Notes: a model not told the origin generated them from the letters alone. A stretch of 64,000 nucleotides of DNA from Streptomyces katrae (GCF_002028425.1 NZ_CP020042.1:372001-436000), one strand, 5' to 3'. Positions 25,463-34,748 are shown, numbered from the stretch's first letter. Numbers and translations are program-made.

Positions 25463-26271
25463 GCGCCCCGCGCGAGGCCCTGCTCACGTACGTCTACGCC
25501 GTCACGCCCCCGGCGCCGGCGGTGCGGCTGCTGCTGCCCTCGCTCACCGGTGTAGGGTGCCGTCCCGTCGGGCTGCTGCACGCTCCCGGTGACGATCCGG
25601 GACCCGTCGCGTTCGTGATCAGCGACGTCCCGCGACCCGAATGGGACGAGGACGCCCTCAAGGCCCGCTTCGAGGACCTGCGGTGGCTGGAGGACGCCGC
25701 GCGCTCCCACCACCGCGTGATCGAGGCCCTCGCCGCGCACACCACCGTCCTGCCCCTGCGCCTGGCCACCCTCTACGAGGACCACGCCGGCGCGCTGGAG
25801 GCCCTGCGCGCGCAGGGGCAGGCCTTCGCCACGCGGCTGGCCCGCCTCAGCGGGCACACCGAGTACGGCGTCAAGGTCTACGTCCGGCCCGCCCCTCCCC
25901 CGGAGGCCGGCGCGCCGGCCGCCGCGGCGAGCCCCGGCCGGGCCTACCTCCAGGCCCGGCGGGCCCAGCGGCACGCCCACGAGGACCACTACCGGCAGGC
26001 CGGACTGGCCACCGAACGCGTCGCCGCCGTCGCCCGGCGCTTCGCCGCGGACCGGGTCGGCCACCCCGTGCAGAGCGGGCCGCTGGCCGCCGCGTCGCCG
26101 GAGGAGAACGTCCTCAACGACGCCTACCTGGTGCCCGACGCCCAGGCGGAAGCCTTCCTGTCGGCCGTGGCCGGTGCGGCCCAGGACCTTGCGGGGGTCC
26201 GCGTGGAGGTCACCGGCCCGTGGGCGCCCTACTCCTTCGCCGCCCCTCCGCCCGCGCCCGCAGCGCCGTGA
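25459..26271 (+). CDS. gvpL: Gas vesicle protein GvpL
   Basis: A 270-aa second GvpL/GvpF-family protein. It shows LLTYVYAVTPP at the start, VLPLRLATLYEDHAGALEAL near residue 95, GHTEYGVKVYV near 130, and the closing VTGPWAPYSFA. An insertion after residue 137 (PPPEAGAPAAAASP) distinguishes it from GvpF. It overlaps gvpJ by the 4 bases ATGA, so the two are translationally coupled. Expected to work with GvpF and GvpJ during assembly. Confidence 0.93.
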   Translation: MSAPREALLTYVYAVTPPAPAVRLLLPSLTGVGCRPVGLLHAPGDDPGPVAFVISDVPRPEWDEDALKARFEDLRWLEDAARSHHRVIEALAAHTTVLPLRLATLYEDHAGALEALRAQGQAFATRLARLSGHTEYGVKVYVRPAPPPEAGAPAAAASPGRAYLQARRAQRHAHEDHYRQAGLATERVAAVARRFAADRVGHPVQSGPLAAASPEENVLNDAYLVPDAQAEAFLSAVAGAAQDLAGVRVEVTGPWAPYSFAAPPPAPAAP

Positions 26272-26570
26272 ACGCCATGAACGCCATGGATGCCGTGAAC
26301 GCCGTGAATGGCGCCGATGCCGCCGACACCGTGAGCGGCGCGGAGGCCGGGCCCCCCGCCGACCGCCGCGGGGCCGTCCTGCCCGGACGGCAGGTGGCCC
26401 TCGTCGACCTGCTCGACCGGCTCCTGGCGGGCGGGGTCGTCATCGCCGGGGACCTCGTGCTGTCGATCGCCGACATCGACCTCGTACGGATCTCCCTGCG
26501 GGCCCTCGTCTGCTCCGTCGCCACCGCCGACTCCCCCGGCCCCCCGGGCGGTGAGCACGATGGCCGCTGA
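26268..26570 (+). CDS. gvpS: Gas vesicle protein GvpS (GvpA-like)
   Basis: A 100-aa GvpA/J-like protein. Residues about 42-85 form the core: VALVDLLDRLLAGGVVIAGD and IADIDLVRISLRALVCSV. The N terminus is a repetitive NAMNAMDAVNAVNG derived from repeats of the type AACGCC(A/G)TG. The GTG at 26268 overlaps the gvpL stop; ATG codons at 26277 and 26286 are alternatives. It matches the gvpS position and size in Streptomyces clusters. Confidence 0.88.
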   Translation: MNAMNAMDAVNAVNGADAADTVSGAEAGPPADRRGAVLPGRQVALVDLLDRLLAGGVVIAGDLVLSIADIDLVRISLRALVCSVATADSPGPPGGEHDGR

Positions 26571-26961
26571 CGACCCCTGCGCCCCCCGCCCCGCCCCGCC
26601 CGGCCTGGGCGGCGTCGGTGACGCGATGGCCGAGGCCCTGCGCCTGCTGCCCGCCACCCCCGCCGAGACGGCCGGCCGCGGCACCCCCGCCAGACGGTTG
26701 CGTACCGGCCCCGACAGCGCGGCCGAGGACCTGGTCAAGCTCGTCCTGACCCTGGTGGAACTGCTGCGCCAGCTCATCGAGCGCCAGGCGCTGCGGCGCG
26801 TCGAGGCCGGCGGTCTCAGCGAGGCGCAGGAGGAGGAACTCGGGGCCACGCTGCTCGCCCTCCACGACCGGATGGACGAACTGTGCGACCGGCACGGCTA
26901 CCGCCTCGCCGACCTCAACCTGGACCTGGGCCCCCTCGGGCCACTGCTGCCGCCGGACTGA
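26560..26961 (+). CDS. gvpK: Gas vesicle protein GvpK
   Basis: A 133-aa GvpK-family protein, an accessory factor needed for vesicle formation. The conserved helical region SAAEDLVKLVLTLVELLRQ, LIERQALRRVEAGGLSEAQ and LGATLLALHDRMDELCDRHG is present at about residues 45-115, followed by LNLDLGPLGPLL. It overlaps gvpS by 11 bases and is the last recognised gvp gene. A GTG at 26551 is an alternative start. Confidence 0.93.
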   Translation: MAADDPCAPRPAPPGLGGVGDAMAEALRLLPATPAETAGRGTPARRLRTGPDSAAEDLVKLVLTLVELLRQLIERQALRRVEAGGLSEAQEEELGATLLALHDRMDELCDRHGYRLADLNLDLGPLGPLLPPD

Positions 26962-27018
26962 CGGGCGGAGCCTGGGTCCGGCCCCGCGTTTCCCGCAGCG
27001 CTCCCCGCGCCGCGGGGC

Positions 27019-27024
27019 TACGCT
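27019..27024 (+). promoter_or_regulatory. -10 element TACGCT of a leaderless transcript
   Basis: TACGCT fits TANNNT and ends 7 bases before the ATG at 27032, where no Shine-Dalgarno sequence is present. Confidence 0.5.
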
Positions 27025-27031
27025 CCGCAGA

Positions 27032-27406
27032 ATGGAACGCGCAGAGATACTCAAGCGGGTGATCGGGATCCTCACCGAGGCCCAGGACATCCGCCGGGCC
27101 GTGGAGAACGGCCGGGACGACGACGATGACGCGGGTCCGCAGGAAGCCCCCGGCGTGGCCACGCTGCTGCTGAACGAGATGCTGCCCTCGATCCGGGTCC
27201 CCGCCGACGCCACACCCCAGCAGGTCGCGGCCCTGGTCGCCGAGGCCCTGGGCCCGGCGCTGCACACGATGGTGTCCGGGTTCAGCCTGGCGTTCACCAG
27301 CCTCGCAATCGCGCACGACAGCGGGCGTACGGACGTGTCCTCCATCGAGGTGCTGCAGGAACTCGCCCTGGAGGTCGAGGCGGGCACCTACGACGAGGGC
27401 GCGTAG
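27032..27406 (+). CDS. Hypothetical protein next to the gas vesicle operon
   Basis: A 124-aa soluble, mostly helical protein of unknown function. It begins MERAEILKRVIGILTEAQDI, has an acidic loop (DDDDDAGPQ) near residue 33, and continues with alternating hydrophobic helices (ATPQQVAALVAEALGPALH). No signal peptide or known motif. It lies 70 bases after gvpK but seems to have its own leaderless promoter, so it may not belong to the gvp operon. Confidence 0.7.
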   Translation: MERAEILKRVIGILTEAQDIRRAVENGRDDDDDAGPQEAPGVATLLLNEMLPSIRVPADATPQQVAALVAEALGPALHTMVSGFSLAFTSLAIAHDSGRTDVSSIEVLQELALEVEAGTYDEGA

Positions 27407-27425
27407 GGCCGCGTAGGACGCGGTC

Positions 27426-27683
27426 TCAGGGCAGGCCCAGCCGCAGCGCCGGGAAGGCGGGACCGTCGCGCTCGGACGCCGGCCCGTCGGGCATGGCGAA
27501 CACGTGGACGGTGACGGTCGGCCCGGCTTCGCGTACGGCGTGCAGCCGGTGGTAGAAGGTCTCGTCGAAGCAGAACGCGTTGCCCGCGCCGATGTCCGTG
27601 GTGTGCGGGGCGCTGCCCAGCCGGGGCCGTCCGGGTGCCACCGCCTCACACACCGCGGCCCGCGGTCCGCGGGCCGGGTGCAC
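27426..27683 (-). pseudogene. Possible C-terminal remnant, cupin-like
   Basis: An 85-aa frame whose second half (FCFDETFYHRLHAVREAGPT, then VTVHVFAMPDG) reads like the end of a cupin or similar beta-sandwich oxygenase. The upstream part looks low-complexity and no start with a ribosome binding site is visible. It may be the 3' end of a deleted gene. I am not sure of the family. Confidence 0.4.
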
Positions 27684-27907
27684 CGGTGCGGCGCACGGGG
27701 CGGCGGCCGTGCCGGGCCCGGCGCCGTTCGTTCGCCGGACCGCCTGCCCGGCCGCGAGCGGATCATGCCTCGGCGGCGGGCCTCACGGGGGCGGCTCCCG
27801 CGCGGGATCCGCCGCCGAACGGCCGGGTTTGCCGCCGTGGTCCCGGGTGAAGACGCGGGGTGGGTCCCGGGCCGTACGTCCCGGGGAACGTGTGGGAGGT
27901 GAGCGGT

Positions 27908-28597
27908 GTGGCACAGCGCACGCGGGAGCGGGCCGGCAGCGGCGCACGGTACGACGCCGGACCCTATGTCCCGGACACCGGCGACCTCGCCGAGCTGGGC
28001 CGGGCGGCTGCCTCCTGCCGCGGCTGCCCGCTGCACGCGGCCGCGACGCAGACCGTGTTCGGTTCGGGGCCGGCCCGGGCGCCGCTGGTCCTGGTGGGCG
28101 AGCAGCCCGGGGACCGCGAGGACCGGGAGGGGGAGCCGTTCGTCGGTCCCGCCGGTACGCTGCTGCGCCGGGCGCTGGCCGAGGCCGGCCTCGACGCGTC
28201 TTCGGCGTACTTCACCAATGCGGTGAAGCACTTCAAGTTCACGGTGCCCGAGACGGGCAAGCGGCGGATCCACAAGGCTCCTGACCTGCGCGAGATGGCG
28301 GCCTGCCGGCCGTGGCTGGTGGCGGAGCTGGCGGCGGTCCGGCCCCGGCTGGTCGTGGCCCTGGGGGCGACGGCCGGGCGGGTGCTGCTGGGCGGCCCTT
28401 TCCGGGTCGGTGACCACCGCGGTCTGCTGGAGCCGCTGCCCGCGGAGGAGGCCTCGGCGGGCGGGCCGGCCCTGCCGGAGGCCCGGGTGCTGGTGACGGT
28501 GCACCCTTCGGCGGTGCTGCGCGCCCGGGACCGGGACGCGGCGTACCGGGGGCTGGTGGCCGACCTGGAGGTGGCGGCCCGCGCCCTCGCGCAATGA
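27908..28597 (+). CDS. udgX: UdgX-type uracil-DNA glycosylase
   Basis: A 229-aa uracil-DNA glycosylase superfamily protein. The Fe-S cysteine ligands are suggested by SCRGCPLH near residue 37, with further Cys at AACRPW. Motif A is the extended GEQPGDREDREGEPFVGPAG near residue 64, and the C-terminal motif is VHPSAVLRARD. Between them lies the loop KRRIHKAP near residue 119. That loop with its histidine is the signature of UdgX, which binds uracil in DNA and forms a covalent bond through this His instead of turning over. The GTG at 27908 follows GGGAGGTGAG. Transcribed alone. Confidence 0.9.
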   Translation: MAQRTRERAGSGARYDAGPYVPDTGDLAELGRAAASCRGCPLHAAATQTVFGSGPARAPLVLVGEQPGDREDREGEPFVGPAGTLLRRALAEAGLDASSAYFTNAVKHFKFTVPETGKRRIHKAPDLREMAACRPWLVAELAAVRPRLVVALGATAGRVLLGGPFRVGDHRGLLEPLPAEEASAGGPALPEARVLVTVHPSAVLRARDRDAAYRGLVADLEVAARALAQ

Positions 28598-28839
28598 GGC
28601 CCCCCGCCCGCCGGCTCCCTACGGCCGGGGCAGGGCGGTGCCCCCATGGGCCGGGGACCGCTTGCGGTCCGTACGGGCCCCAGGGCTGCCGCGTGCCGGG
28701 ACACCCTGGCCCCGGGGGGCGGGGTTTCGCCGAGCGGCTGTACGGCGGTGCGCGGCCCGGTCGTGGGGGGCACGTCCGCGTGTCCGCGGAGCGGAGTCCG
28801 TCCCCTGCTCACCCGTACGGGGGGCGGCCGGGGCCGGGC

Positions 28840-29625
28840 TCAGGGGCGTGTGGTGGTGGCCTCGGTGACGGTGAAGGGGGTTCCGGCCCAGTCGTTCAGG
28901 GTCACCCGGCGCTCCGTGGGCGAGGTGCTGACGGGGCCGGCGATCGCGCCGCCGCCCCGGACGGCCCGGTCCGCGGCCTCGTCCAGGTCGGGGACGGCGA
29001 AGTGGACCTCCCAGCGCGGCCGGGTCCGGGGGTCGGGGGCCGCCTCCACGGCCCCGGCGTCGATCCTGGCGACGGTGCGGTTGTGGTGGCGGACCACCAC
29101 GTGGTCCTGCTCGTAGGCGACGTCGAGGGACCCGGGCCGCTCGGCGGCCCAGTCGAGTACCTCGCCGTAGAAGACGGCGGCGGCGAACGCGTCGCGCGCC
29201 TTCAGCTCGACCCCTACGGGGCCGTCGCGGTCCGGCCACCGCTCGGGCCCGATCTCGCCCTCCCAGAACCCGAAGACCGCGCCGTCCCGGTCGGCCGCGA
29301 GCGCGGCCCGTCCGGTGGCGAAGGCCAGGGGGCCGACGGCCGTGGTGGCGCCGCGCTCGCGGATCCGGGACGCCGTCTCGTCCGCGTCCGCGACGGCGAA
29401 GTACGGGGTCCAGGCCATGGGCACGCCCAGCCGTGGCACGACGGCGGCGATCCCGGCCACCGGGATGTCGTCGGCGCACGCCACCCGGAACTCCTCCCCG
29501 AGCCGGCTGCGGCGGAACCGCCAGCCCAGGACGTCCCCGTAGAACCCCTCGGCCGCGTCGAGGTCATGGGTGGCCAGGCTCACGCAGACCGGCGCCCCGA
29601 ACACCTCGGCACTTGACCTGGACAT
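28840..29625 (-). CDS. Two-domain VOC (glyoxalase-like) protein
   Basis: A 261-aa protein with two vicinal oxygen chelate domains in tandem. The first begins PVCVSLATHDLDAAEGFYGD, the second around ELKARDAFAAAVFYGEVLDW. VOC proteins include glyoxalases, dioxygenases and antibiotic-binding resistance proteins. The metal-ligand pattern is not clear enough to say which. No signal peptide; likely cytoplasmic and monocistronic. Confidence 0.88.
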   Translation of the reverse strand: MSRSSAEVFGAPVCVSLATHDLDAAEGFYGDVLGWRFRRSRLGEEFRVACADDIPVAGIAAVVPRLGVPMAWTPYFAVADADETASRIRERGATTAVGPLAFATGRAALAADRDGAVFGFWEGEIGPERWPDRDGPVGVELKARDAFAAAVFYGEVLDWAAERPGSLDVAYEQDHVVVRHHNRTVARIDAGAVEAAPDPRTRPRWEVHFAVPDLDEAADRAVRGGGAIAGPVSTSPTERRVTLNDWAGTPFTVTEATTTRP

Positions 29626-29765
29626 CGCACCGCCTCCCTTCCTCCCGGTCGTCGTCTACCCCGCACCTCCACCGTCCACCGTCGGCGGGGAAACGGCTCG
29701 TTTGCGCCGGACGGATCCGGGCAGCCGCCCCGGGGAACGTGCCCGGCCCCGGAAGGAGGCCCCCG

Positions 29766-30014
29766 ATGACACGGACGAGCGCGGCAGGCGGGGCGGACGG
29801 TCCGCAGGACCGGCCGGCTCGCGGAGCGAAGACCCCGGACCTCCCGGCGCGGGGCCCCGGGGAGGCGGGTGAGCGCGAGGAAGCGGACCGGGCCGGGCGT
29901 GAGCGGGCCGAGGAGGCCGAGCGGGCCGAGCGGGCCGCGGCCGGGGAGGAAGCGCCAGGCGACGCCGGCGGCGCCGTCCCGGCCACTCCCCCGCCGGCCG
30001 AGCCCCCGGACTGA
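29766..30014 (+). CDS. Small disordered charged protein
   Basis: An 82-aa hydrophilic, probably disordered protein: Gly/Pro/Asp-rich N terminus, central Arg/Glu/Ala repeats (EREEADRAGRERAEEAERAE), Pro-rich end. No known domain. It is supported mainly by an excellent ribosome binding site, GGAAGGAGG, before the ATG at 29766. It precedes the hemerythrin gene and may share its transcript. Confidence 0.55.
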   Translation: MTRTSAAGGADGPQDRPARGAKTPDLPARGPGEAGEREEADRAGRERAEEAERAERAAAGEEAPGDAGGAVPATPPPAEPPD

Positions 30015-30131
30015 AGCCCGTCGGACACCGGCCGCCCCGCCCGCGGGGGGCCAGGCATGGACGGGCCGGCGAGGGGCAGGCGCGCAGGGACCCGAACGGG
30101 AGACGACCGACGAACGGAAGGATGCCGGGCC

Positions 30132-30701
30132 ATGGGACACGGCGGCGATGTGGTGGCGGAACTGACGACGGACCACGACGAGGTCAAGGAGTACTTCCAG
30201 CGGCTGGGCCGGACCGCCTCGGCGGAGGAGCGGCGCAACCTCGCCGATCTCCTCACGATCGAACTGGTACGCCACTCGGTCGCCGAGGAGCAGTACCTGT
30301 ATCCGGCGGTGCGCGAACACCTCCAGGACGGCGACCTGATCGCCGACAAGGAGATCGCCGACCACGGGCGGGCGGAGCGGCTGATGAAGCAGCTCCAGGA
30401 GGAGGACGCGGCCGGGACCCGGTTCACCTCCGTGCTGCGCGAGCTGGAGGCGGACGTCCTGGCCCACATCCACGACGAGGAGGAGAACCTCTTCCCGGCG
30501 CTGCGGCACGCCTGCGGCCAGGAGGTCCTGGACGGCCTGGGCGACAAGGTCCGCCGGGCCAAGAAGACGGCTCCGACCCGTCCGCACCCGGGCTCGCCGT
30601 CCACGCCGCCGGCGAACAAGCTGCTGGGGCCGGGGCTGGGGCTGGTCGACCGGGCTCGTGACCTGCTCACGGGGCGCGGCAAGGACGACAGGGTGGCCTG
30701 A
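30132..30701 (+). CDS. Hemerythrin-domain protein
   Basis: A 189-aa protein with an N-terminal HHE cation-binding domain that should hold a di-iron centre for oxygen or NO sensing or binding. Iron-ligand segments are TTDHDEV near residue 14, VRHSVAEEQYLYPAV near 50, DHGRAERLMKQL near 78, and AHIHDEEENLFPAL near 113. The C-terminal 60 residues are a basic, Pro-rich extension (KKTAPTRPHPGSPSTPP). It is 3 bases upstream of an epimerase gene and probably co-transcribed with it. Confidence 0.92.
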   Translation: MGHGGDVVAELTTDHDEVKEYFQRLGRTASAEERRNLADLLTIELVRHSVAEEQYLYPAVREHLQDGDLIADKEIADHGRAERLMKQLQEEDAAGTRFTSVLRELEADVLAHIHDEEENLFPALRHACGQEVLDGLGDKVRRAKKTAPTRPHPGSPSTPPANKLLGPGLGLVDRARDLLTGRGKDDRVA

Positions 30702-30704
30702 GCC

Positions 30705-31793
30705 ATGAAGGTCGTCGTCACCGGGGCCACCGGCAACGCCGGCACCAGTGTGGTGTGCCGCCTGGCCGCCGATCCGCACGTGACGGAGGTCCTGGGGCTG
30801 GCCCGGCGGGTGCCCCGGTGGCGGCAGCCGGGCGTCCGGTGGGCCGCGGCCGACGTCGACCCGGGCGGCACGCCCCTGGGCCCGCTCTTCGCGGGTGCGG
30901 GGGCGGTGGTCCACCTGGCGTGGAAGTTCCAGCCGACGCACGATCCGGTGGAGACCTGGCGGACGAACGTGCTCGGTTCGCTGCGGGTCTTCGAGGAGGC
31001 CGCGGCGGCGGGGGTGCCGGCCCTGGTGTACGCCTCGTCGGTGGGTGCGTACGCGCCGGGGCCGCCGTACGACCGTCCGGTGGACGAGTCCTGGCCGACC
31101 CACGGCTGGCCGGCGGCCGCCTACACCCGGGAGAAGGCCTATCTGGAGCGGTGTCTGGACGGGTTCGAGGCCGGGCATCCGGACATGCGGGTGGTGCGGA
31201 TGCGTCCCGCGTTCCTCTTCAAGGAGGTGGCGGCGTCCGAGCAGAGGCGGATCTTCGCCGGTCCGCTGCTGCCGGGGCGGCTGGTGCGGCCCGGTCTGCT
31301 GCCGGTGCTGCCCGACCTGCCGGGGCTGCGGTTCCAGGCGCTGCACACCGATGACGCGGCGCAGGCGTACGCCGCCGCCGTACGGCTGCCGGTGCGCGGG
31401 GCGTTCAACCTGGCGGCGGAGCCCGTGCTGGACGTGGCCGCGCTGGCCCGGCTGCTGGAGGCCCGGGTGGTGCGGCTGCCGCTGGGGCCGGCGCGGGCGG
31501 CGCTGTCGGCGGCCTGGCGGCTGCACCTGGTGCCGGCCCCGCCCGGGCTGCTGGACGCCCTGCTGCGGCTGCCCCTGCTGAGCTCGGCGCGGGCGCGCCG
31601 GGACCTGGGGTGGGAGCCGCGGTACTCGTCGGCGGAGGCCATGACGGCCTTCCTGCGGGGGCTGCGCGAGGGCGCCGGGCTGCCCACCCCGCCGCTGGCC
31701 GGGGACCGTGCCCCGCACGCGGCGGACGTGGCGGACGCGGCCGATGCGGAGGCGGAGGCGGAACGGGCGTCGGGGGCGGGGCGCCGGGCCTGA
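30705..31793 (+). CDS. NAD-dependent epimerase/dehydratase (extended SDR)
   Basis: A 362-aa extended short-chain dehydrogenase/reductase. The Rossmann glycine motif GATGNAG is at residues 7-13, the serine of the triad in YASSVGAYAPG near 110, and the catalytic YTREK near 146. A C-terminal extension of about 70 residues is Ala-rich and acidic. Substrate is probably a nucleotide sugar or similar compound. The start is 3 bases after the hemerythrin stop. Confidence 0.9.
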   Translation: MKVVVTGATGNAGTSVVCRLAADPHVTEVLGLARRVPRWRQPGVRWAAADVDPGGTPLGPLFAGAGAVVHLAWKFQPTHDPVETWRTNVLGSLRVFEEAAAAGVPALVYASSVGAYAPGPPYDRPVDESWPTHGWPAAAYTREKAYLERCLDGFEAGHPDMRVVRMRPAFLFKEVAASEQRRIFAGPLLPGRLVRPGLLPVLPDLPGLRFQALHTDDAAQAYAAAVRLPVRGAFNLAAEPVLDVAALARLLEARVVRLPLGPARAALSAAWRLHLVPAPPGLLDALLRLPLLSSARARRDLGWEPRYSSAEAMTAFLRGLREGAGLPTPPLAGDRAPHAADVADAADAEAEAERASGAGRRA

Positions 31794-31841
31794 TCCGGGC
31801 CGCCGGGCCTGCGGGGCCCGGCGGAACGGGGCGTGTTCGCC

Positions 31842-32543
31842 TCATCCCCCGGTCCGCGGGGCCTTCCTGGCCAGGGGGCTGGAGTCGAGGGAGCGCAGCA
31901 GGTCCGGCGGGCCGCCGTAGACGGTGACCGGGCCCGCGGCGGTGAGTTCGGCCTCGGAGATGCCGCCGGTGAGGAGGCCGATGCAGGGGACGCCGGCGCG
32001 GGCGGCGGCCTGGACGTCCCAGACGGTGTCGCCGACGAAGACGGCGTCCTCGGGTGCGGAGTCGCTGAGGGCGAGGGCCTGGTGGACCAGGTCGGGGGCG
32101 GGTTTGGACCGGTCGACGTCGTCGGCGGAGGTGGCTCCGGAGATCACCTCGTCGACGTCGAGGGCGGCGCGGATGGCGTCGACCTCGTCGGCGGAGGCGG
32201 AGCTCGCCAGGACGATGCGCAGCCCGCGTGCGGCGATGGCGCGCAGCAGGTCGGCGGCCCGGTCCAGGACGGGGAGGGAGTCGAACCAGGCGGCGTAGAG
32301 GGCGTGGTGGGCGTCCCGGAGGCGCTGGTCCTGGCGGTGGTCGTGTGCGCTGCCGAGGAGGTGTTCCAGGATCCGGTCGCCGCCCATGCCGATGGCCCGG
32401 TGGATGCGGGCCATGGGGACGTCGTGGCCGTTCTGGTGCAGGGCCTGCCACCAGGTCAGCGCGTGCAGGTAGTTGGTGTCGACGAGGGTGCCGTCGAGGT
32501 CGAAGAGGGCCGCTCGCGGCCGGTGGTCGGTGCTGGTGGTCAT
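31842..32543 (-). CDS. HAD superfamily phosphatase
   Basis: A 233-aa haloacid dehalogenase-like hydrolase of the beta-phosphoglucomutase/phosphatase type. Motif I is FDLDGTLVDTN near residue 14 with both catalytic aspartates, motif II VLASSAS near 114, motif III lysine in DRSKPAPD near 149, and motif IV VFVGDTVWD near 172. The helical cap lies between motif I and motif II. The ATG at 32543 follows AAAGGA. Convergent with the epimerase gene; substrate is unknown. Confidence 0.92.
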   Translation of the reverse strand: MTTSTDHRPRAALFDLDGTLVDTNYLHALTWWQALHQNGHDVPMARIHRAIGMGGDRILEHLLGSAHDHRQDQRLRDAHHALYAAWFDSLPVLDRAADLLRAIAARGLRIVLASSASADEVDAIRAALDVDEVISGATSADDVDRSKPAPDLVHQALALSDSAPEDAVFVGDTVWDVQAAARAGVPCIGLLTGGISEAELTAAGPVTVYGGPPDLLRSLDSSPLARKAPRTGG

Positions 32544-32963
32544 GGTGGGCCCGGTCCTTTGCGCTCGTGCGCGCGCGGCCGTGCCGCCGCGGGGGTGGGC
32601 GGCCGCCGGCGCGCGAACGTCGTCTGCGCGCCTTCCCCGGGCCCCGCCGGCCAAACGGTGCGGCGGGGCGGCGCGGACGGCGGCGTTTCGGGTGTGCGGG
32701 CCCGGGCAGGCGCAGCCAGAGGCCGGCCGGCCCGGCGGGGGTGCGGCCGGGCGGCACGGCGGCGGTGTCCGGGGCCGGTCCCGTGGGGCTGGTGGCCGCG
32801 CACGGTGCGGTGCCGCGCGGGGCGGTGCCGCGCGGGGCGGCCCGGGGGTTCGGGGCGGACCAGGAGCCCGACCGGCCGGACCGGGCCGGGGAACCCGGTG
32901 TGAGTGCCGTCGGCTTCGGGCCCGGAGAGCGGCAACAAGCAGCGAGCAGGAGGGAACAGGACG
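32544..32963. other. Intergenic region before the ThDP enzyme gene
   Basis: 420 bases between divergent genes, extremely GC-rich. A tandem pair of GGTGCCGCGCGGGGC units is at 32809-32838. I see no supported gene. The promoters of both genes should lie here. Confidence 0.5.
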
Positions 32964-34748
32964 ATGAAGGTAGCCGACTACGTGTTGCAGCGCCTGCGGG
33001 AGTGGGACGTCGAGCACGTCTTCGCCTATCCCGGCGACGGGATCAACGGGCTGCTCGCCGCCTGGGGGCGGGCGAAGGAAGCGCCCCGGTTCATCCAGGC
33101 CCGGCACGAGGAGATGGCCGCCTTCGAGGCCGTCGGCTACGCGAAGTTCTCCGGCCGGACCGGGGTCTGCGCGGCGACGTCCGGGCCCGGGGCGATCCAC
33201 CTGCTCAACGGTCTGTACGACGCGAAGCTCGACCACGTCCCGGTGGTGGCGGTCGTCGGTCAGACGGACCGCAGCGCCATGGGCGGCTCGTACCAGCAGG
33301 AGGTGGACCTGCTGTCCCTCTACAAGGACGTGGCGAGCGAGTACTGCCAGATGGTCACGGTGCCCGAGCAGCTGCCGAACGTCCTGGACCGGGCCCTGCG
33401 CATCGCCGCGACCCGCCGCACCGTGACGGCCGTGATCATCCCCGCCGACGTGCAGGAGCTCGGCTACGAGCCGCCGGCCCACGCGTTCAAGCAGGTCCCC
33501 TCCAGTCTGGGCGTGTCCCGGTACGCCCCCGTTCCCGCCGAGGAGGAGCTGCAGCGTGCCGCGCGGATCCTCAACGCCGGTGAAAGGCCCGCCATCCTGG
33601 TCGGGCAGGGTGCCCGGCACGCCCGCGCGGAGGTGGAGCAGGTCGCCGAAGTCCTGGGCGCCGGGGTCGCCAAGGCCCTGCTGGGCAAGGACGTGCTGCC
33701 CGACACGCTGCCGTACGTCACCGGGTCGATCGGTCTGCTGGGGACGCGGCCCTCGTACGAGATGATGCGGGACTGCGACACCCTGCTCGTGGTGGGGTCC
33801 AGCTTCCCCTACACCCAGTTCCTGCCGGAGTTCGGGCAGGCCCGCGCGGTGCAGATCGACATCGAGCCGACGATGGTCGGGCTGCGCTACCCGTTCGAGC
33901 TCAACGTCGTGGGCGACGCCGCCGAGACGCTGCGCCGGCTGCTGCCGCTGCTGGACCCGCACCGGGACGGGGCCTGGCGCGACGGCATCGAGGCGGGGAC
34001 CGAGCGCTGGTGGGAGGTGATGGAGCGGCGGGCCGCAGTGCCCGCGCACCCCGTCAACCCCGAGTACGTGGTCCACGAGCTGGACGGGCTGCTGCCGCAG
34101 GACGCGATCATCACCGCGGACTCCGGTTCGGCGGCCAACTGGTATGCCCGGCACCTGCGGATGCGCGACGGCATGCGCGGTTCGCTCTCCGGCACCCTGG
34201 CGACGATGGGGCCCGGGGTGCCGTACCTGATCGGCGCGAAGTTCGCGCACCCCGACCGGCCCGGTATCGCGATCGTCGGTGACGGCGCCATGCAGATGAA
34301 CGGGATGGCGGAGCTGATCACGGCCGCGAAGTACTATCCGCAGTGGTCGGATCCGCGGCTGGTGGTGGCCGTGCTGAACAACCAGGACCTCAACCAGGTC
34401 ACCTGGGAGATGCGCGCCATGCAGGGCGCCCCGCAGTTCGAGGACTCGCAGTCCATCCCCGACGTCCGCTACGCCGACGTGGCCGCCCTGTTCGGTCTCG
34501 GCGGGGTGCGGGTGGAGCGGCCCGAGGACGTGGGGCCGGCCTGGCGTCAGGCCCTGGAGGCGGACCGGCCGTTCGTCATCGACTTCCGGACAGACCCGGC
34601 GGTGCCGCCGATCCCGCCGCACGCCACGTGGGAGCAGATCAAGGCCTCCGCCTCGGCGGTGCTGCACGGGGACAGCGACCGCGGCAACGTGGTGCGCCAG
34701 GGGCTGAAGGCGAAGGCGCAGGACTTCCTGCCCGGCGGGGCGGGCTGA
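32964..34748 (+). CDS. ThDP-dependent oxidase/decarboxylase (pyruvate oxidase-like)
   Basis: A 594-aa thiamine diphosphate enzyme of the acetolactate synthase/pyruvate oxidase family. The catalytic glutamate is in RHEEMAAFEAVGYAK near residue 49. The ThDP-Mg motif is GDGAMQMNGMAELIT near 437, closing with NNQDLNQVTWEMRA. A central FAD or nucleotide-like domain lies at about 190-330. The C-terminal residues after 570 resemble the membrane-binding tail of PoxB only loosely. The ATG at 32964 has AGGAGGGAACAGG. It overlaps the next gene by one base, so both form one operon. With a hydroxyacid dehydrogenase downstream, pyruvate to acetate and CO2 is a reasonable reaction. Confidence 0.9.
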   Translation: MKVADYVLQRLREWDVEHVFAYPGDGINGLLAAWGRAKEAPRFIQARHEEMAAFEAVGYAKFSGRTGVCAATSGPGAIHLLNGLYDAKLDHVPVVAVVGQTDRSAMGGSYQQEVDLLSLYKDVASEYCQMVTVPEQLPNVLDRALRIAATRRTVTAVIIPADVQELGYEPPAHAFKQVPSSLGVSRYAPVPAEEELQRAARILNAGERPAILVGQGARHARAEVEQVAEVLGAGVAKALLGKDVLPDTLPYVTGSIGLLGTRPSYEMMRDCDTLLVVGSSFPYTQFLPEFGQARAVQIDIEPTMVGLRYPFELNVVGDAAETLRRLLPLLDPHRDGAWRDGIEAGTERWWEVMERRAAVPAHPVNPEYVVHELDGLLPQDAIITADSGSAANWYARHLRMRDGMRGSLSGTLATMGPGVPYLIGAKFAHPDRPGIAIVGDGAMQMNGMAELITAAKYYPQWSDPRLVVAVLNNQDLNQVTWEMRAMQGAPQFEDSQSIPDVRYADVAALFGLGGVRVERPEDVGPAWRQALEADRPFVIDFRTDPAVPPIPPHATWEQIKASASAVLHGDSDRGNVVRQGLKAKAQDFLPGGAG

